DNA from: Mycolicibacterium rhodesiae NBB3
GTDB taxonomy: Bacteria > Actinomycetota > Actinomycetes > Mycobacteriales > Mycobacteriaceae
Assembly: GCF_000230895.2 (NCBI RefSeq)
Contig: NC_016604.1
Span: forward strand, 3,906,001-3,970,000
Direction of reading: 5' to 3'
Length of the DNA stretch: 64,000 nt
Position 1 is the first letter of the stretch. Each line of letters opens with the position of its first letter. The translations under genes and the position numbers were made by a program. Shown here piece by piece: positions 25,448 to 34,131 of this stretch. The notes beneath the pieces were generated by a model. It had not been told where the DNA came from, ran no database searches, and worked only from the letters and a program-made list of their open reading frames with translations.

Positions 25448-26251
25448 GTGGCCATCGATCCGTCGGACATCCTGCTCACCGGTCGCGTCGCTGTCGTCAC
25501 CGGCGGGGGAGCGGGGATAGGCCGGGGCATCGCCGAGGGATTGACTAAGTTCGGGGCATCGGTCGCCATCTGGGAGCGCGACGCCGACTCCTGCGCGACA
25601 GCCGCGGAAAGTGTTGGCGCACTGGGCCTCGTCGTCGACGTTCGAGACAGCGAAGAGGTCGATGCGGCACTTCAGCGAACCGTCGACGACCTCGGTGTGG
25701 TGTCGATTCTGGTGAACAACGCCGGTGGCGTGTTCAAGTCACCGTTGCTCGACACCACGGAGAACGGCTGGGATGCGCTCTACAAGAGCAACCTGCGCCA
25801 TGTGCTGCTGTGCACGCAACGGGTGTCACGTCGCCTGGTGGCCGCGGGCAGGCCGGGCAGCGTCATCAACGTGACGTCCATCGAGGGCGCCCGCGCGGCG
25901 CCCGGCTACGCCGCATACGCCGCCGCGAAGGCCGGCGTCATCAACTACACCAAGACCGCCGCACTCGAATTGGCGACGCACCACATCAGGGTCAACGCGC
26001 TGGCTCCCGACCTCACGCTGACCGAGGGCATCATCGCGCTGTCGGGTGGCGACATGGCCGACAACGACGCTCCCGGCATTCCGATGAACCGGCCGGGCCA
26101 TGTCGACGAGATGGCCGGCGCCGCAGTCTTTCTCGCATCCGAGATGTCGAGCTACATCACCGGACAGACCATCCACGTCGATGGCGGCACGCAGGCCGCC
26201 AGCGGCTGGTATCACCACCCGCAGACCGGTGAATATCAGTTGGGTCCGTGA
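25448..26251 (+). CDS. SDR-family oxidoreductase
   Basis: A 267-residue classical SDR with TGGGAGIG at 18-25, NNAG at 90-93, Ser144, Tyr157 and Lys161, and a C-terminal HVDGG. It starts at GTG; no clear ribosome-binding site precedes it, so leaderless translation is possible, as is common in mycobacteria. It is a stand-alone gene between a DinB-like gene and a convergent SDR, with a terminator-like hairpin after it. It resembles 3-oxoacyl-ACP/CoA reductases and glucose-dehydrogenase-type SDRs; the substrate is unknown. Confidence 0.83.
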   Translation: MAIDPSDILLTGRVAVVTGGGAGIGRGIAEGLTKFGASVAIWERDADSCATAAESVGALGLVVDVRDSEEVDAALQRTVDDLGVVSILVNNAGGVFKSPLLDTTENGWDALYKSNLRHVLLCTQRVSRRLVAAGRPGSVINVTSIEGARAAPGYAAYAAAKAGVINYTKTAALELATHHIRVNALAPDLTLTEGIIALSGGDMADNDAPGIPMNRPGHVDEMAGAAVFLASEMSSYITGQTIHVDGGTQAASGWYHHPQTGEYQLGP

Positions 26252-26257
26252 CCCTAG

Positions 26258-26296
26258 CGGGTTGATCGCACGCACCTGATGCGGTTGATCAACCCG
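26258..26296. terminator. Bidirectional terminator-like hairpin between convergent genes
   Basis: CGGGTTGATC (26258-26267) pairs perfectly with GATCAACCCG (26287-26296), and the 19-nt loop contains a further short GCA/TGC pairing. It sits in the 63-bp gap between two convergent genes. There is no long T-run, which is usual for mycobacterial terminators. Confidence 0.6.
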
Positions 26297-26314
26297 TTAA
26301 GCGCGCTCGGCTAG

Positions 26315-27142
26315 TCAGTGGGTCCAGCCCTGCGCGATCTGCTCCTCGAAGGCGCGGTCGATGCGCTCGAACCTGCGCTGGATCGAGGGACGCGACGCCT
26401 GGTGCGGAATGATGTAGAGCCGGTTGGCGAGGATCGCATCCGCCGTCAGGCGCGCGACGTCCTCGGCGCGCACCTCCGGGTCGGTCGCCGCGGACGGCAG
26501 TTCCTGCGGGGGTCCGGACGTGGGGCCGTAGTCGGAGCTTCTGACCCGCTCGCTGTTGGCCATCAACGGAGTATCCACGATCATCGGGCAGAGCACCGAG
26601 ACGCCGATCCCGTTGGCTCGCACCTCACGCGACAGCGTCTCGGCGAGCGCGACGACGCCGTACTTCGCGACGCAGTAGGGGCCGAGACCGACGTTGGGAA
26701 TGAGGCCGGCGAACGACGACGTGAACACGATGTGGCTGTCCTCGCTCTGTGCGATCAACCGCGGCAGAAATGCCTCGACACCGTGGATGGGACCCCACAG
26801 ATCGACGTCGATCACGAACCGCCAGTTGTCGTGGCTGGTGTCAGCGATCGAGCCCGCATACGCGATGCCCGCATTGTTGAACACCACGTGCACGGAGCCG
26901 AACACCCGGAACGCCTCGTCGGCGAGCGCGACGACGTCGTCGAGCTTGCGGGTGTCACAGACCACGCCGTGTACGTCGACCCCGTCGTCGCGCAGAGTCG
27001 ACACCGCCTCGTCGAGGGCCGCTTCGTTGATGTCGGCCAGCATTAGGCGAGCGCCCCGTTGCGCGAATTCCCGCGCGGTGGCCAAGCCGATCCCGCTGGC
27101 GCCGCCGGTGATGACGGCCGAGCGCCCTTGATAGTTGTCCAC
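26315..27142 (-). CDS. SDR-family oxidoreductase
   Basis: A 275-residue SDR with TGGASGIG at 12-19, NNAG near 90, Ser in FTSSFAG and Tyr/Lys in YCVAK. The C-terminal part, with ADAILANRLYIIPHQ and a charged tail, resembles the longer SDRs that reduce or oxidise lipophilic alcohols. It is followed 17 bp upstream by the epimerase-like gene on the same strand, so both may be one unit from the promoter near 28236. Confidence 0.82.
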   Translation of the reverse strand: MDNYQGRSAVITGGASGIGLATAREFAQRGARLMLADINEAALDEAVSTLRDDGVDVHGVVCDTRKLDDVVALADEAFRVFGSVHVVFNNAGIAYAGSIADTSHDNWRFVIDVDLWGPIHGVEAFLPRLIAQSEDSHIVFTSSFAGLIPNVGLGPYCVAKYGVVALAETLSREVRANGIGVSVLCPMIVDTPLMANSERVRSSDYGPTSGPPQELPSAATDPEVRAEDVARLTADAILANRLYIIPHQASRPSIQRRFERIDRAFEEQIAQGWTH

Positions 27143-27159
27143 GGCGCGAGACTATGCGG

Positions 27160-28236
27160 TCAGGCGGACTCGGTTGGCCGAACCCACGCCGGGTCACCCA
27201 AATTGGCGCGGATGGCGCCCCACGGATCGGCATAGACGCCGGGGGCCTTCCAGTACGCGCCGCGGCGTTTCATGACCGCCCGCACGACAGGCACGAGCAG
27301 GCGCGCTGGATGACGCTTCCAACCGAACGTCTCGGTCAGCTCAGCCATCATGTCGGACCACGAATAGTGCTGGAACTGCAACGCTTCCTGCGCCCGGGTC
27401 GTGTCCATCCAGTCGGTGACGAACCAGGCGTCGTCACTTTCGGGGTCCCCGGGCCGCCCAGGCGGGAATGCGCCAGGCATCCCCAAGGCCGCGACGAGTC
27501 CAGCCGACAGGCTCCCATAGGTGTGACGGTGTGACTCGTCGCCGGCGATCAGCAGGATTTCGTGTACGACATCCGCCGTGGTGGCCGCCGCACAGGCCCA
27601 TGCGACATCGCGGACGTCGACGCTCTGCACCCTGTTGTCGCTGGGCAGGGCGCTTTGGAAGACCATCGCGTCGGTGCTGAGCGGTAGCGCCGACAAGTCA
27701 TTGGTGAGCACGCCTCCGAAGCGCAGCACCACCCACTCCAGATTCGACGACTGCACGATCTCCTCGGCCTCGACCTTCGTTCCGCTGTAGATGTCGACGG
27801 GTCGCATCGGGTCGTCGGCCGTCAGCGGATCGGGTGTGCGGTGCGGATTGCGGGGGCCGAACACGGCATTGCTCGACGCGTGGACGAACCGCGGCGGATT
27901 CGGCTGCGCCTCGGCGATGCGGACCAGGGTCGCGGTGGCGTCGACGTTGACTCGGCGTGCCACCTTGGGGATCCGATAGATCGCGGGCGCGATGATCGCG
28001 GCCAGGTGGATGATCGCGGACGGCGCGGTGTCGGACACCAGACGCTGGACCTGCTCGGCGTCGGTGAGGTCGGTCCACCGGACCTCGGCGCCGCGGGGAA
28101 GCGTGGCCGAGGCCTTGACGTTGGCTGGGGTCTCCAGGTCGGCGATGACCACTCGTCTGCCCTGCGCCGCGAGCCGTCGCACGGTTTGCGACCCCACCAG
28201 GCCAAAGCCGCCGGTGACGAGCACGGTGTCAGACAT
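27160..28236 (-). CDS. NAD-dependent epimerase/dehydratase (extended SDR)
   Basis: A 358-residue extended SDR. The Rossmann motif GGFGLVG is at 9-15, a SSNAVFG segment holds the active-site Ser, and YSGTK the Tyr/Lys pair. The family includes sugar epimerases, 3-beta-hydroxysteroid dehydrogenases and cinnamoyl-CoA reductase-like enzymes. The catabolic setting favours an alcohol or lactone dehydrogenase over a sugar enzyme, but that is inference. It is divergent from the acyltransferase gene at 28335, with an inverted repeat between them. Confidence 0.82.
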   Translation of the reverse strand: MSDTVLVTGGFGLVGSQTVRRLAAQGRRVVIADLETPANVKASATLPRGAEVRWTDLTDAEQVQRLVSDTAPSAIIHLAAIIAPAIYRIPKVARRVNVDATATLVRIAEAQPNPPRFVHASSNAVFGPRNPHRTPDPLTADDPMRPVDIYSGTKVEAEEIVQSSNLEWVVLRFGGVLTNDLSALPLSTDAMVFQSALPSDNRVQSVDVRDVAWACAAATTADVVHEILLIAGDESHRHTYGSLSAGLVAALGMPGAFPPGRPGDPESDDAWFVTDWMDTTRAQEALQFQHYSWSDMMAELTETFGWKRHPARLLVPVVRAVMKRRGAYWKAPGVYADPWGAIRANLGDPAWVRPTESA

Positions 28237-28258
28237 ATAGCTCCTACCTGCGGATATG

Positions 28259-28281
28259 GTATTCTCTTTTTCGGAGAGTAC
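28259..28281. promoter_or_regulatory. Inverted repeat in divergent promoter, shares half-site with 38008-38024
   Basis: GTATTCTC (28259-28266) and GAGAGTAC (28274-28281) pair with one mismatch across a 7-bp spacer. The TATTCTC and GGAGAGTA halves match the palindrome at 38008-38024 and the octamer at 36324-36331, so one TetR protein may bind all three. Confidence 0.45.
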
Positions 28282-28334
28282 TACTACTCAGCGTCGGCCG
28301 GGTAGCGGGGCACGAAGTTGGGAACAAAGACATC

Positions 28335-29135
28335 ATGAGCGACGGGGCGGAGAAAAAGGTCGCCAAGTGGGATCCCGATCTCACGCGGCAGATCGCGGGC
28401 CGGGTCGGCCCGCTCATCAAGCGTTACTTCCGTGCCGAGGTGCGCGATCTGGAACGGATGCCCGCGGCGGGCGGCGCGCTGGTGGTGTCCAACCACTCCG
28501 GCGGCATGTTCACCCCCGACGTGCTGGTCTTCGCGCCGGAGTTCTACAACAAATTCGGCTTCGACCGTCCCGTCTACACACTCGGCCACGACATGATCTT
28601 CGTCGGCCCCGTGGGGGACCTGCTGCACCGCGCCGGCGTCATCGAGGCGAACCGTGAGAATGCCGCCCAGGCTCTTCGCGACGGCGCGGTGGTGCTGGTG
28701 TTCCCCGGCGGCGACTTCGACTCGTATCGTCCGACCTTCACCGAGAACGTCGTCGACTTCAACGGCCGCAAGGGGTACGTCAGAACGGCCATCGACTCCG
28801 GCGTGCCCATCGTGCCGATGGTCTCGATCGGCGCGCAGGAGACCCAGCTGTTCCTCGCCCGCGGTGACTCGATCGCCCGACGGCTGGGTCTGCATCGGCT
28901 GCGGGCCGAGATTCTGCCGATCAGCGTCGGCTTCCCGTTCGGTCTGTCCGTGTTCTTCCCGCCGAACGTCCCGCTGCCGTCGAAGATCGTGACCCGGGTG
29001 CTGGAGCCCATCGACATCGCCGCCGAGTTCGGCCAGGACCCCGATGTCGACGCGGTCGATCTCCACGTTCGGGCCGTGATGCAGGAGGCGCTCAACGAAC
29101 TCGCCCGCGAACGCCGCTTTCCTGTGCTTGGCTGA
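28335..29135 (+). CDS. Lysophospholipid/diacylglycerol acyltransferase-like protein
   Basis: A 266-residue membrane-associated acyltransferase. The conserved His is His54 in SNHSGGMFTPD, where the partner Asp is eight residues later (Asp62) rather than the usual HX4D. An FPGGD motif near 120 matches the FPEG/FGG signature of the PlsC and DGAT2 families. It would move a fatty acyl group from acyl-CoA to a glycerol or other alcohol. It is followed by an acyl-CoA synthetase gene 6 bp downstream, which could supply the acyl-CoA. It could also be a wax- or steroid-ester-forming enzyme. Confidence 0.78.
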   Translation: MSDGAEKKVAKWDPDLTRQIAGRVGPLIKRYFRAEVRDLERMPAAGGALVVSNHSGGMFTPDVLVFAPEFYNKFGFDRPVYTLGHDMIFVGPVGDLLHRAGVIEANRENAAQALRDGAVVLVFPGGDFDSYRPTFTENVVDFNGRKGYVRTAIDSGVPIVPMVSIGAQETQLFLARGDSIARRLGLHRLRAEILPISVGFPFGLSVFFPPNVPLPSKIVTRVLEPIDIAAEFGQDPDVDAVDLHVRAVMQEALNELARERRFPVLG

Positions 29136-29141
29136 CTCATC

Positions 29142-30833
29142 GTGGCCGACACTCTGGGACTCCTTCAAACGCTCTGGCGCGCACGACTGATCGCACCGAT
29201 GCGTCCCGACCGCTATCTGCGGATGGGCGCGGCAGTGCGGCGGGTCGGGATGACGGCGACGTCGGGCTTCGCGACCGCCGCGCAGCGGTGCCCGGATCGC
29301 ACCGGCCTGATCGACGAGCGCGGCACGCTGACCTGGAAGCAGATCGACGATCGTTGCGACGCCCTTGCTGCAGCACTGCAATCACAGGCCGGAACCGCCG
29401 CCAGTCCTGATGTCGCCGCCGGAGCGGCTCCGAGTCCTGATGTCGCCGCCGGAGCGGCTCCGAGTCCTGATGTCGCCGCCGGAGCGGCTCCGAAAACCAT
29501 TGCGGTGATGTGCCGCAACCACCGCGGCTTCATCGAGGCGCTGGTGGGGGCCAACCGGATCGGCTCCGACGTCCTGCTGCTCAACACGTCCTTCGCGGGT
29601 CCCGCGATGGCGGAGGTCGTCGAACGTGAGGGTGCCGACGTCGTCATCTACGACGAGGAGTTCGAGGCCATCGTCGACCGGGCGCTCGAAGGCAGGCCCG
29701 ACACCACCCGGATCCTGGCGTGGACCGACAGCGACGACGCTCCCATGACCGTGGACAAGCTGATCGAGCGCCACGCCGGTGAACGACCCCAGCCCACGCA
29801 GCGCAAGAGCGACATCATCCTGCTCACCTCGGGAACGACGGGAACGCCCAAGGGCGCCAAGCGTTCTGCGGGCAGCGGCGGTGCGGGTGACCTGAAGGCG
29901 GTGCTCGACCGCACGCCGTGGCGCGCGGAGGAGCCGATCGTCATCGCCGCTCCGATGTTCCACGCGTGGGGGTTTTCGCAGCTGCTGTTCGCGGCACTGC
30001 TGGCCTGTCCGATTGTCACGCGCCGCAAGTTCGATCCGGAAGCGACGCTCGACCTCATCGATCGTCATCACGCCACGGGGCTTGCCGTCGTGCCGGTCAT
30101 GTTCGATCGCATCATGGATCTGCCCGAGGACGTTCGTAACCGTTACAGCGCAAGGTCATTGCGGTTCGCAACCGCCTCTGGCTCGCGCATGCGGCCCGAC
30201 GTGGTGATCAAGTTCATGGACCAGTTCGGCGACGTGATCTACAACAACTACAACGCCACCGAGGCGGGGATGATTGCGACCGCAACGCCTACGGACCTTC
30301 GCGCCGCACCCGAAACGGCGGGAAAACCCGCCGACGGCACCGAGATTCGCATCTACGACGATACGTTCAACGAACTGCCGACCGGGGAGACCGGGCGGAT
30401 CTTCGTTCGCAGTGGCACCCTGTTCGACGGCTATACCTCGGGTAAGACCAAGGACTTCCACGACGGCTTCATGTCATCGGGAGACGTGGGTTACCTCGAC
30501 GCGGACGGCCGACTGTTCGTCGTCGGTCGCGATGACGAGATGATCGTCTCGGGTGGCGAGAACGTCTATCCGATCGAGGTCGAGAAGACGTTGGCCGCGC
30601 ACGACGAGGTGGCCGAGGCCGCGGTGCTCGGGGTCGACGACGAGCAGTACGGTCAGCGACTGATCGCATTCGTGGTGCTGGAGGCGGGCGCGTCGACCTC
30701 ACCGGATGCGCTCAAACAACACGTGCGCGACAATCTCGCGAATTACAAAGTGCCGCGCGAGATCACGGTGCTCGACGAACTGCCGCGCGGCAGCACCGGC
30801 AAGATCCTGCGCAACGAACTACGCAGCTCGTGA
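29142..30833 (+). CDS. Acyl-CoA synthetase (FadD type) with internal repeat insertion
   Basis: A 563-residue AMP-forming ligase. The P-loop TSGTTGTPKGAK is near residue 230, YNATEAG and GDVGYLDADGRL-VGRDDEM mark the adenylate site and hinge, and a C-terminal GSTGK carries the catalytic Lys. Residues 88-117 or so are three copies of SPDVAAGAAP encoded by a perfect 30-bp tandem repeat (29403-29492), in a loop of the N-terminal domain. It activates a carboxylic acid with ATP and CoA; the acid is unknown. The GTG start lies 6 bp after the acyltransferase stop. Confidence 0.88.
   Translation: MADTLGLLQTLWRARLIAPMRPDRYLRMGAAVRRVGMTATSGFATAAQRCPDRTGLIDERGTLTWKQIDDRCDALAAALQSQAGTAASPDVAAGAAPSPDVAAGAAPSPDVAAGAAPKTIAVMCRNHRGFIEALVGANRIGSDVLLLNTSFAGPAMAEVVEREGADVVIYDEEFEAIVDRALEGRPDTTRILAWTDSDDAPMTVDKLIERHAGERPQPTQRKSDIILLTSGTTGTPKGAKRSAGSGGAGDLKAVLDRTPWRAEEPIVIAAPMFHAWGFSQLLFAALLACPIVTRRKFDPEATLDLIDRHHATGLAVVPVMFDRIMDLPEDVRNRYSARSLRFATASGSRMRPDVVIKFMDQFGDVIYNNYNATEAGMIATATPTDLRAAPETAGKPADGTEIRIYDDTFNELPTGETGRIFVRSGTLFDGYTSGKTKDFHDGFMSSGDVGYLDADGRLFVVGRDDEMIVSGGENVYPIEVEKTLAAHDEVAEAAVLGVDDEQYGQRLIAFVVLEAGASTSPDALKQHVRDNLANYKVPREITVLDELPRGSTGKILRNELRSS
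29403..29492 (+). repeat. Three perfect 30-bp tandem repeats inside the acyl-CoA synthetase gene
   Basis: The unit starts AGTCCTGATGTCGCC and recurs without a single difference at 29403-29432, 29433-29462 and 29463-29492. The unit length is a multiple of three, so the frame is kept. Identity at every base implies recent slippage or expansion. Confidence 0.95.
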
Positions 30834-30834
30834 C

Positions 30835-32268
30835 CTAGCCCGCCGCTGGTGCGGGGGCCATCGCGGTGTCGACAATGCTCAGTGGCGGCAGCCCGGCGGC
30901 CGAGCGGATCTCGGCCAGACCGTGGATCATCGCGTCGGTTGCCTCGTGGATGTCGTTGAACGTCTGGTCGTCGGACAGTATCGAGATGTCGACCTGGTCG
31001 ACGTAGCTCCACACCGTCATGTTGAAGGCGCTGCCGGGCGAGAGCACCCCGATCGAGTAGATCTCGCTGACCGTCGCCCCGCCGATGTGGCCGTGCTCGC
31101 GCGGACCCGGGACGCTGGATACCGCGACATTCATCAGCGGGTTGTGCGCAGCGCGCTTGGCTTGCCAGCGGAACAGCGCCGGCGTCAGTGCAGGCGGCAG
31201 GTATTCCATCATCTGGCCCTGCAGTTTCGGGCCGAGTAGGTCATAGTCCTCTTTGGCGCGTGCGGTCGACAGCGCGGTCAGCCGCACCCGCTCGAGCGGA
31301 TCGTCGATGTGGATGGGCAACGACACCGAGAGGCCGCCGATCTCGTTGCCGGTGACCCGGTCCGGCGACAGGTCGGTCGCGACCGGCACCGACGCCATCA
31401 GCGGCCGGTCCGCGCGGCCGTCGTACCGCAGTAGCAGTTCGCGCAGGCCTCCCGCGGCGGTGGCCAGCACGATGTCGTTGAACGTCACACCCAGCTTCTT
31501 GGACGTCTCTTTGACTTCGGCCAACGACAGGGAAGCGGTGCCGAACGTCCGTCCCGGCGACACCACGTGATTGAGGAAGGTCGGTGGCGTCTTGAACATC
31601 TTCGCCAGGTCGGGATGGTCGGTGCGCTCCTTGGCGCGCCGCCGCAGTCGCGTGACTCCCCGGGCGGCATCGCGTGCCAAACGCGGCAGCATGGTTATAT
31701 GCGCGATGTGGTCGCGGCCCGCCGCCGTCAGCAGATCGGACGCCGACGGCTCTTCACATACGAGGTACTCGTCGTGTTCGTCGGCGGCCGAGCCGGACAG
31801 ATCCATCAGCCGCGCCAGCAGGTTGGCCGAGGCCACCCCGTCGGCCAAAGTGTGGTGAACCTTGCCGATGAGCGCGAAACGGTTGTCGGCCATGCCCTCG
31901 GCGAAGTGAAACTCCCACAGCGGGCGGCTGCGGTCCAATGGCGTGCTGGCCACCTGGCCGATTACCTCGTCGAGTTCGCGGCGGCCACCGGGAGCCGGCA
32001 CCTGAATGCGACGCAGGTGGTAGTCGAGGTCGACCGGACAGTCCTGCAGCCACATGGGGTGGTGCAGCCGCCAGGGTATGTCGATGAGTCGGTACCGCAG
32101 GGGATCGAGCAGGTGCAGCCGGCGTGCGACGGTCTCCCGGAAAACGTCGAAGGTGAACTCGCCGTGATAGTCGGCGGCGTTGATGATCGCCACCTTCAAT
32201 GTGTGGGTGTGCAGGTTCGGCGTCTCGCTGTACAGCAGCATGGCGTCCATGCCATTGAGTCGCTTCAA
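30835..32268 (-). CDS. WS/DGAT wax ester synthase/diacylglycerol acyltransferase
   Basis: A 477-residue WS/DGAT protein, the usual length for mycobacterial triacylglycerol synthases. The catalytic HHxxxDG is at 138-144 (HHTLADG), and the C-terminal half carries the expected NVAVSSVPGP and SYVDQ-like motifs. It transfers acyl-CoA to diacylglycerol or a long-chain alcohol to make storage lipid at the membrane. It is convergent with the acyl-CoA synthetase gene. Upstream on the same strand lies a phosphotransferase gene, separated by 72 bp holding a short GC hairpin. Confidence 0.9.
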   Translation of the reverse strand: MKRLNGMDAMLLYSETPNLHTHTLKVAIINAADYHGEFTFDVFRETVARRLHLLDPLRYRLIDIPWRLHHPMWLQDCPVDLDYHLRRIQVPAPGGRRELDEVIGQVASTPLDRSRPLWEFHFAEGMADNRFALIGKVHHTLADGVASANLLARLMDLSGSAADEHDEYLVCEEPSASDLLTAAGRDHIAHITMLPRLARDAARGVTRLRRRAKERTDHPDLAKMFKTPPTFLNHVVSPGRTFGTASLSLAEVKETSKKLGVTFNDIVLATAAGGLRELLLRYDGRADRPLMASVPVATDLSPDRVTGNEIGGLSVSLPIHIDDPLERVRLTALSTARAKEDYDLLGPKLQGQMMEYLPPALTPALFRWQAKRAAHNPLMNVAVSSVPGPREHGHIGGATVSEIYSIGVLSPGSAFNMTVWSYVDQVDISILSDDQTFNDIHEATDAMIHGLAEIRSAAGLPPLSIVDTAMAPAPAAG

Positions 32269-32340
32269 ATCCCACCCCCTGCGGCCGGGTACTAGCCAAA
32301 CACCCGGATACCCTCGCGCGGCGGGTTTCCCACAAATGGA

Positions 32341-33414
32341 CTAGACGGCTATGGCGTCCAGGGCAGCGCGCGTCTCCAGATCGACGAACGCCGTGGAGTA
32401 CCGCTGCGCGAGCGTCACCGAAATCTCCGCGCTCTGCCATGCGTCACCGCCGGAGGCCGTCGCCATCCAGATTGCCAGTCCGTGCGCGACGGACGCGCGG
32501 TAGCGCAGCCAGATCTCTTCGGCCGTGGGCAACTCCTCGGCCGGCAGCGTCAACGCGTTCCGGTACTCCTCGAGCAGCCGGCGTTCGACGCTCCGGCGGT
32601 CCTCGATGGTCAGCGCGCCCTGCATGAAGTACCCGAGGTCGAGCGACCAGTTGCCTCGGCGGGCCATCTGCCAGTCGAGGAAGCCGACCTCGTCGTCGGG
32701 TAGCACGTAGGTGTTGCCGATATGGGGATCGCCGTGCAGCAGGGTCGGCGCCGTCGTCGTCAGTGTGCCGATGTAGCGGGCCCAGATGTCGACGAACAAC
32801 TCCGTGTTGCTCAGCGCGGGTATCTGCGGTGGCACGGTGTCGCCGAGCCGCTCGTGAGCGATGTGGATCGGGGCGTACTGCATGCCTTCGAACGCGACGA
32901 ACGGCTCCAGCCACGTCAGTTCCGGATTGGATGCGACGCGCTCACCCCAGAACTGGCTGTGCATCCGGGCCAGACCGCGCACGCCGTTGGCCGCCTGCTC
33001 GACCGACATCGGCCGGGTCGAGTCGCGTGGGTCGGCACCGCGTGCGACGACGTCCTCCATGATCATCAGGAAGTCGCGGGCCGCTTCGTCGATGATCGCG
33101 GTGTAGACCTTGGGATGGTCAAGCGGTAGAGCGATTTTCGAGTTGAACAGCCGCGGCTCGTGGAACAGGCCACTGGTGAGTTCGACGAGATCGGCGTGCT
33201 CGGGGTCGACGGCTTTGGCGAATACGGTCGCAGGCCCCGAGCCGGCCGAGTACGTCAACCCCAACCGGGCGCGGCGGTTGGTGCCGTCATCGCGCAGTAC
33301 GACGGTGACACTGTCGACCGTGGCGTCGGGATGGTCCTCGGCCAGGGCGGACGACATCCACTCAGGCGTGATGGCATCCCAGCTGTTCGGCACTGACAAC
33401 GGCAGGGCGCTCAC
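32341..33414 (-). CDS. Phosphotransferase-family (aminoglycoside/EcKinase-like) small-molecule kinase
   Basis: A 357-residue kinase-like protein. The catalytic loop LLHGDPHIGN (HGD-x4-N) and the metal-binding DWQ are present, as in APH and ecdysteroid-kinase-like families. A much longer open frame upstream is rejected because it runs antisense through a TetR gene. I place the start at the GTG at 33414, just before the palindromes. The target may be a sterol, hydroxy acid or another alcohol. It is divergent from the TetR gene at 33526, which probably represses it. A role in 4-hydroxyacyl-CoA phosphorylation is possible but less supported than for the kinase at 58103-59128. Confidence 0.8.
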   Translation of the reverse strand: MSALPLSVPNSWDAITPEWMSSALAEDHPDATVDSVTVVLRDDGTNRRARLGLTYSAGSGPATVFAKAVDPEHADLVELTSGLFHEPRLFNSKIALPLDHPKVYTAIIDEAARDFLMIMEDVVARGADPRDSTRPMSVEQAANGVRGLARMHSQFWGERVASNPELTWLEPFVAFEGMQYAPIHIAHERLGDTVPPQIPALSNTELFVDIWARYIGTLTTTAPTLLHGDPHIGNTYVLPDDEVGFLDWQMARRGNWSLDLGYFMQGALTIEDRRSVERRLLEEYRNALTLPAEELPTAEEIWLRYRASVAHGLAIWMATASGGDAWQSAEISVTLAQRYSTAFVDLETRAALDAIAV

Positions 33415-33434
33415 CCGCAAGTCCTCGCTTCGAT

Positions 33435-33479
33435 CCAGTAACGACACGGTCCGTGTCGTTACTGGCGGTACGGTACCGC
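33435..33479. promoter_or_regulatory. Perfect 31-bp palindrome plus adjacent 15-bp palindrome (operator)
   Basis: CCAGTAACGACACGG (33435-33449), T, CCGTGTCGTTACTGG (33451-33465) is a perfect palindrome. A second one, GCGGTAC-G-GTACCGC, occupies 33465-33479 and shares one base with it. They lie between the divergent kinase (start 33414) and TetR (start 33526) genes, a position typical of a TetR operator controlling both. Confidence 0.75.
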
Positions 33480-33525
33480 ACGACGACTGGCGAAAGGAAG
33501 GGCTGCGCTGCCCTAAGCTCGGCGC

Positions 33526-34119
33526 ATGCCGGAGGCACGAGGCGGTCGACCGCGAGACGCGGAGTTGCACAGCGCAATTCTCGAGGTCACCCGAGAGCTC
33601 CTGGCCGCCGGAAGCTATGCGGAGTTGTCGATGGAGAGCGTCGCCGCCCGTGCACAAGTCGGGAAGAAGACGCTCTACCGACGCTGGCCGTCGAAAGCGC
33701 CTCTGGTCGCCGAGGCCGTCCTCGACGCCTACGGCCGCTCCGGCTCGTTCGACGTGCCGGTGAGCACCGATCTGCGAGCCGACCTGCGGGCGTGGCTCGT
33801 CGAGCATGCGGAGTTCATCGCCGACCCCGCCAGTGCCGCACTGATACGGGCGCTCATCGCCGCGGCCGCCGCCAGCCCGGCCGACAACATCGCGCTCTAT
33901 CAACAACTGAGCGTGCCGCAGCACGCCGGTATCAGTGCTCGCCTGCGCCGCGCGGTCGACGACGGACACCTGGATGCCGCCACCGACCTCGATGCGATCG
34001 CCGACGCTTTGATAGGCATCCTGCTGCTTCGGGTGCTGACGCAGACGCCTGCGAGCGAGCAGCCGCGAACTGAGTTCGACGGCCTTCTCGACGCGCTTCT
34101 CGACGGCGCTCTGCGCTAG
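33526..34119 (+). CDS. TetR-family transcriptional regulator
   Basis: A 197-residue regulator with the TetR helix-turn-helix at about 13-60, including the VGKKTLYRRWPSK segment, and a short ligand domain. It is divergent from the kinase gene, and the two palindromes at 33435-33479 lie between them. It probably represses itself and the kinase gene. The ligand is unknown. It is convergent with the mycofactocin-type SDR gene. Confidence 0.88.
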   Translation: MPEARGGRPRDAELHSAILEVTRELLAAGSYAELSMESVAARAQVGKKTLYRRWPSKAPLVAEAVLDAYGRSGSFDVPVSTDLRADLRAWLVEHAEFIADPASAALIRALIAAAAASPADNIALYQQLSVPQHAGISARLRRAVDDGHLDAATDLDAIADALIGILLLRVLTQTPASEQPRTEFDGLLDALLDGALR

Positions 34120-34131
34120 AGCGGTTCGCCC

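Noticed and set aside
29403..29492. Repeat as a CRISPR array
   Set aside because: Units abut without spacers and lie in frame inside a recognised enzyme gene.
32285..32307. 6-bp GC hairpin between the kinase and WS/DGAT genes as a terminator
   Set aside because: Short stem, 11-nt loop and no T-run; too weak to list as a feature.
32341..33969. Long version of the kinase gene
   Set aside because: The extension runs antisense through the TetR gene and the palindromes; the start at 33414 is used.
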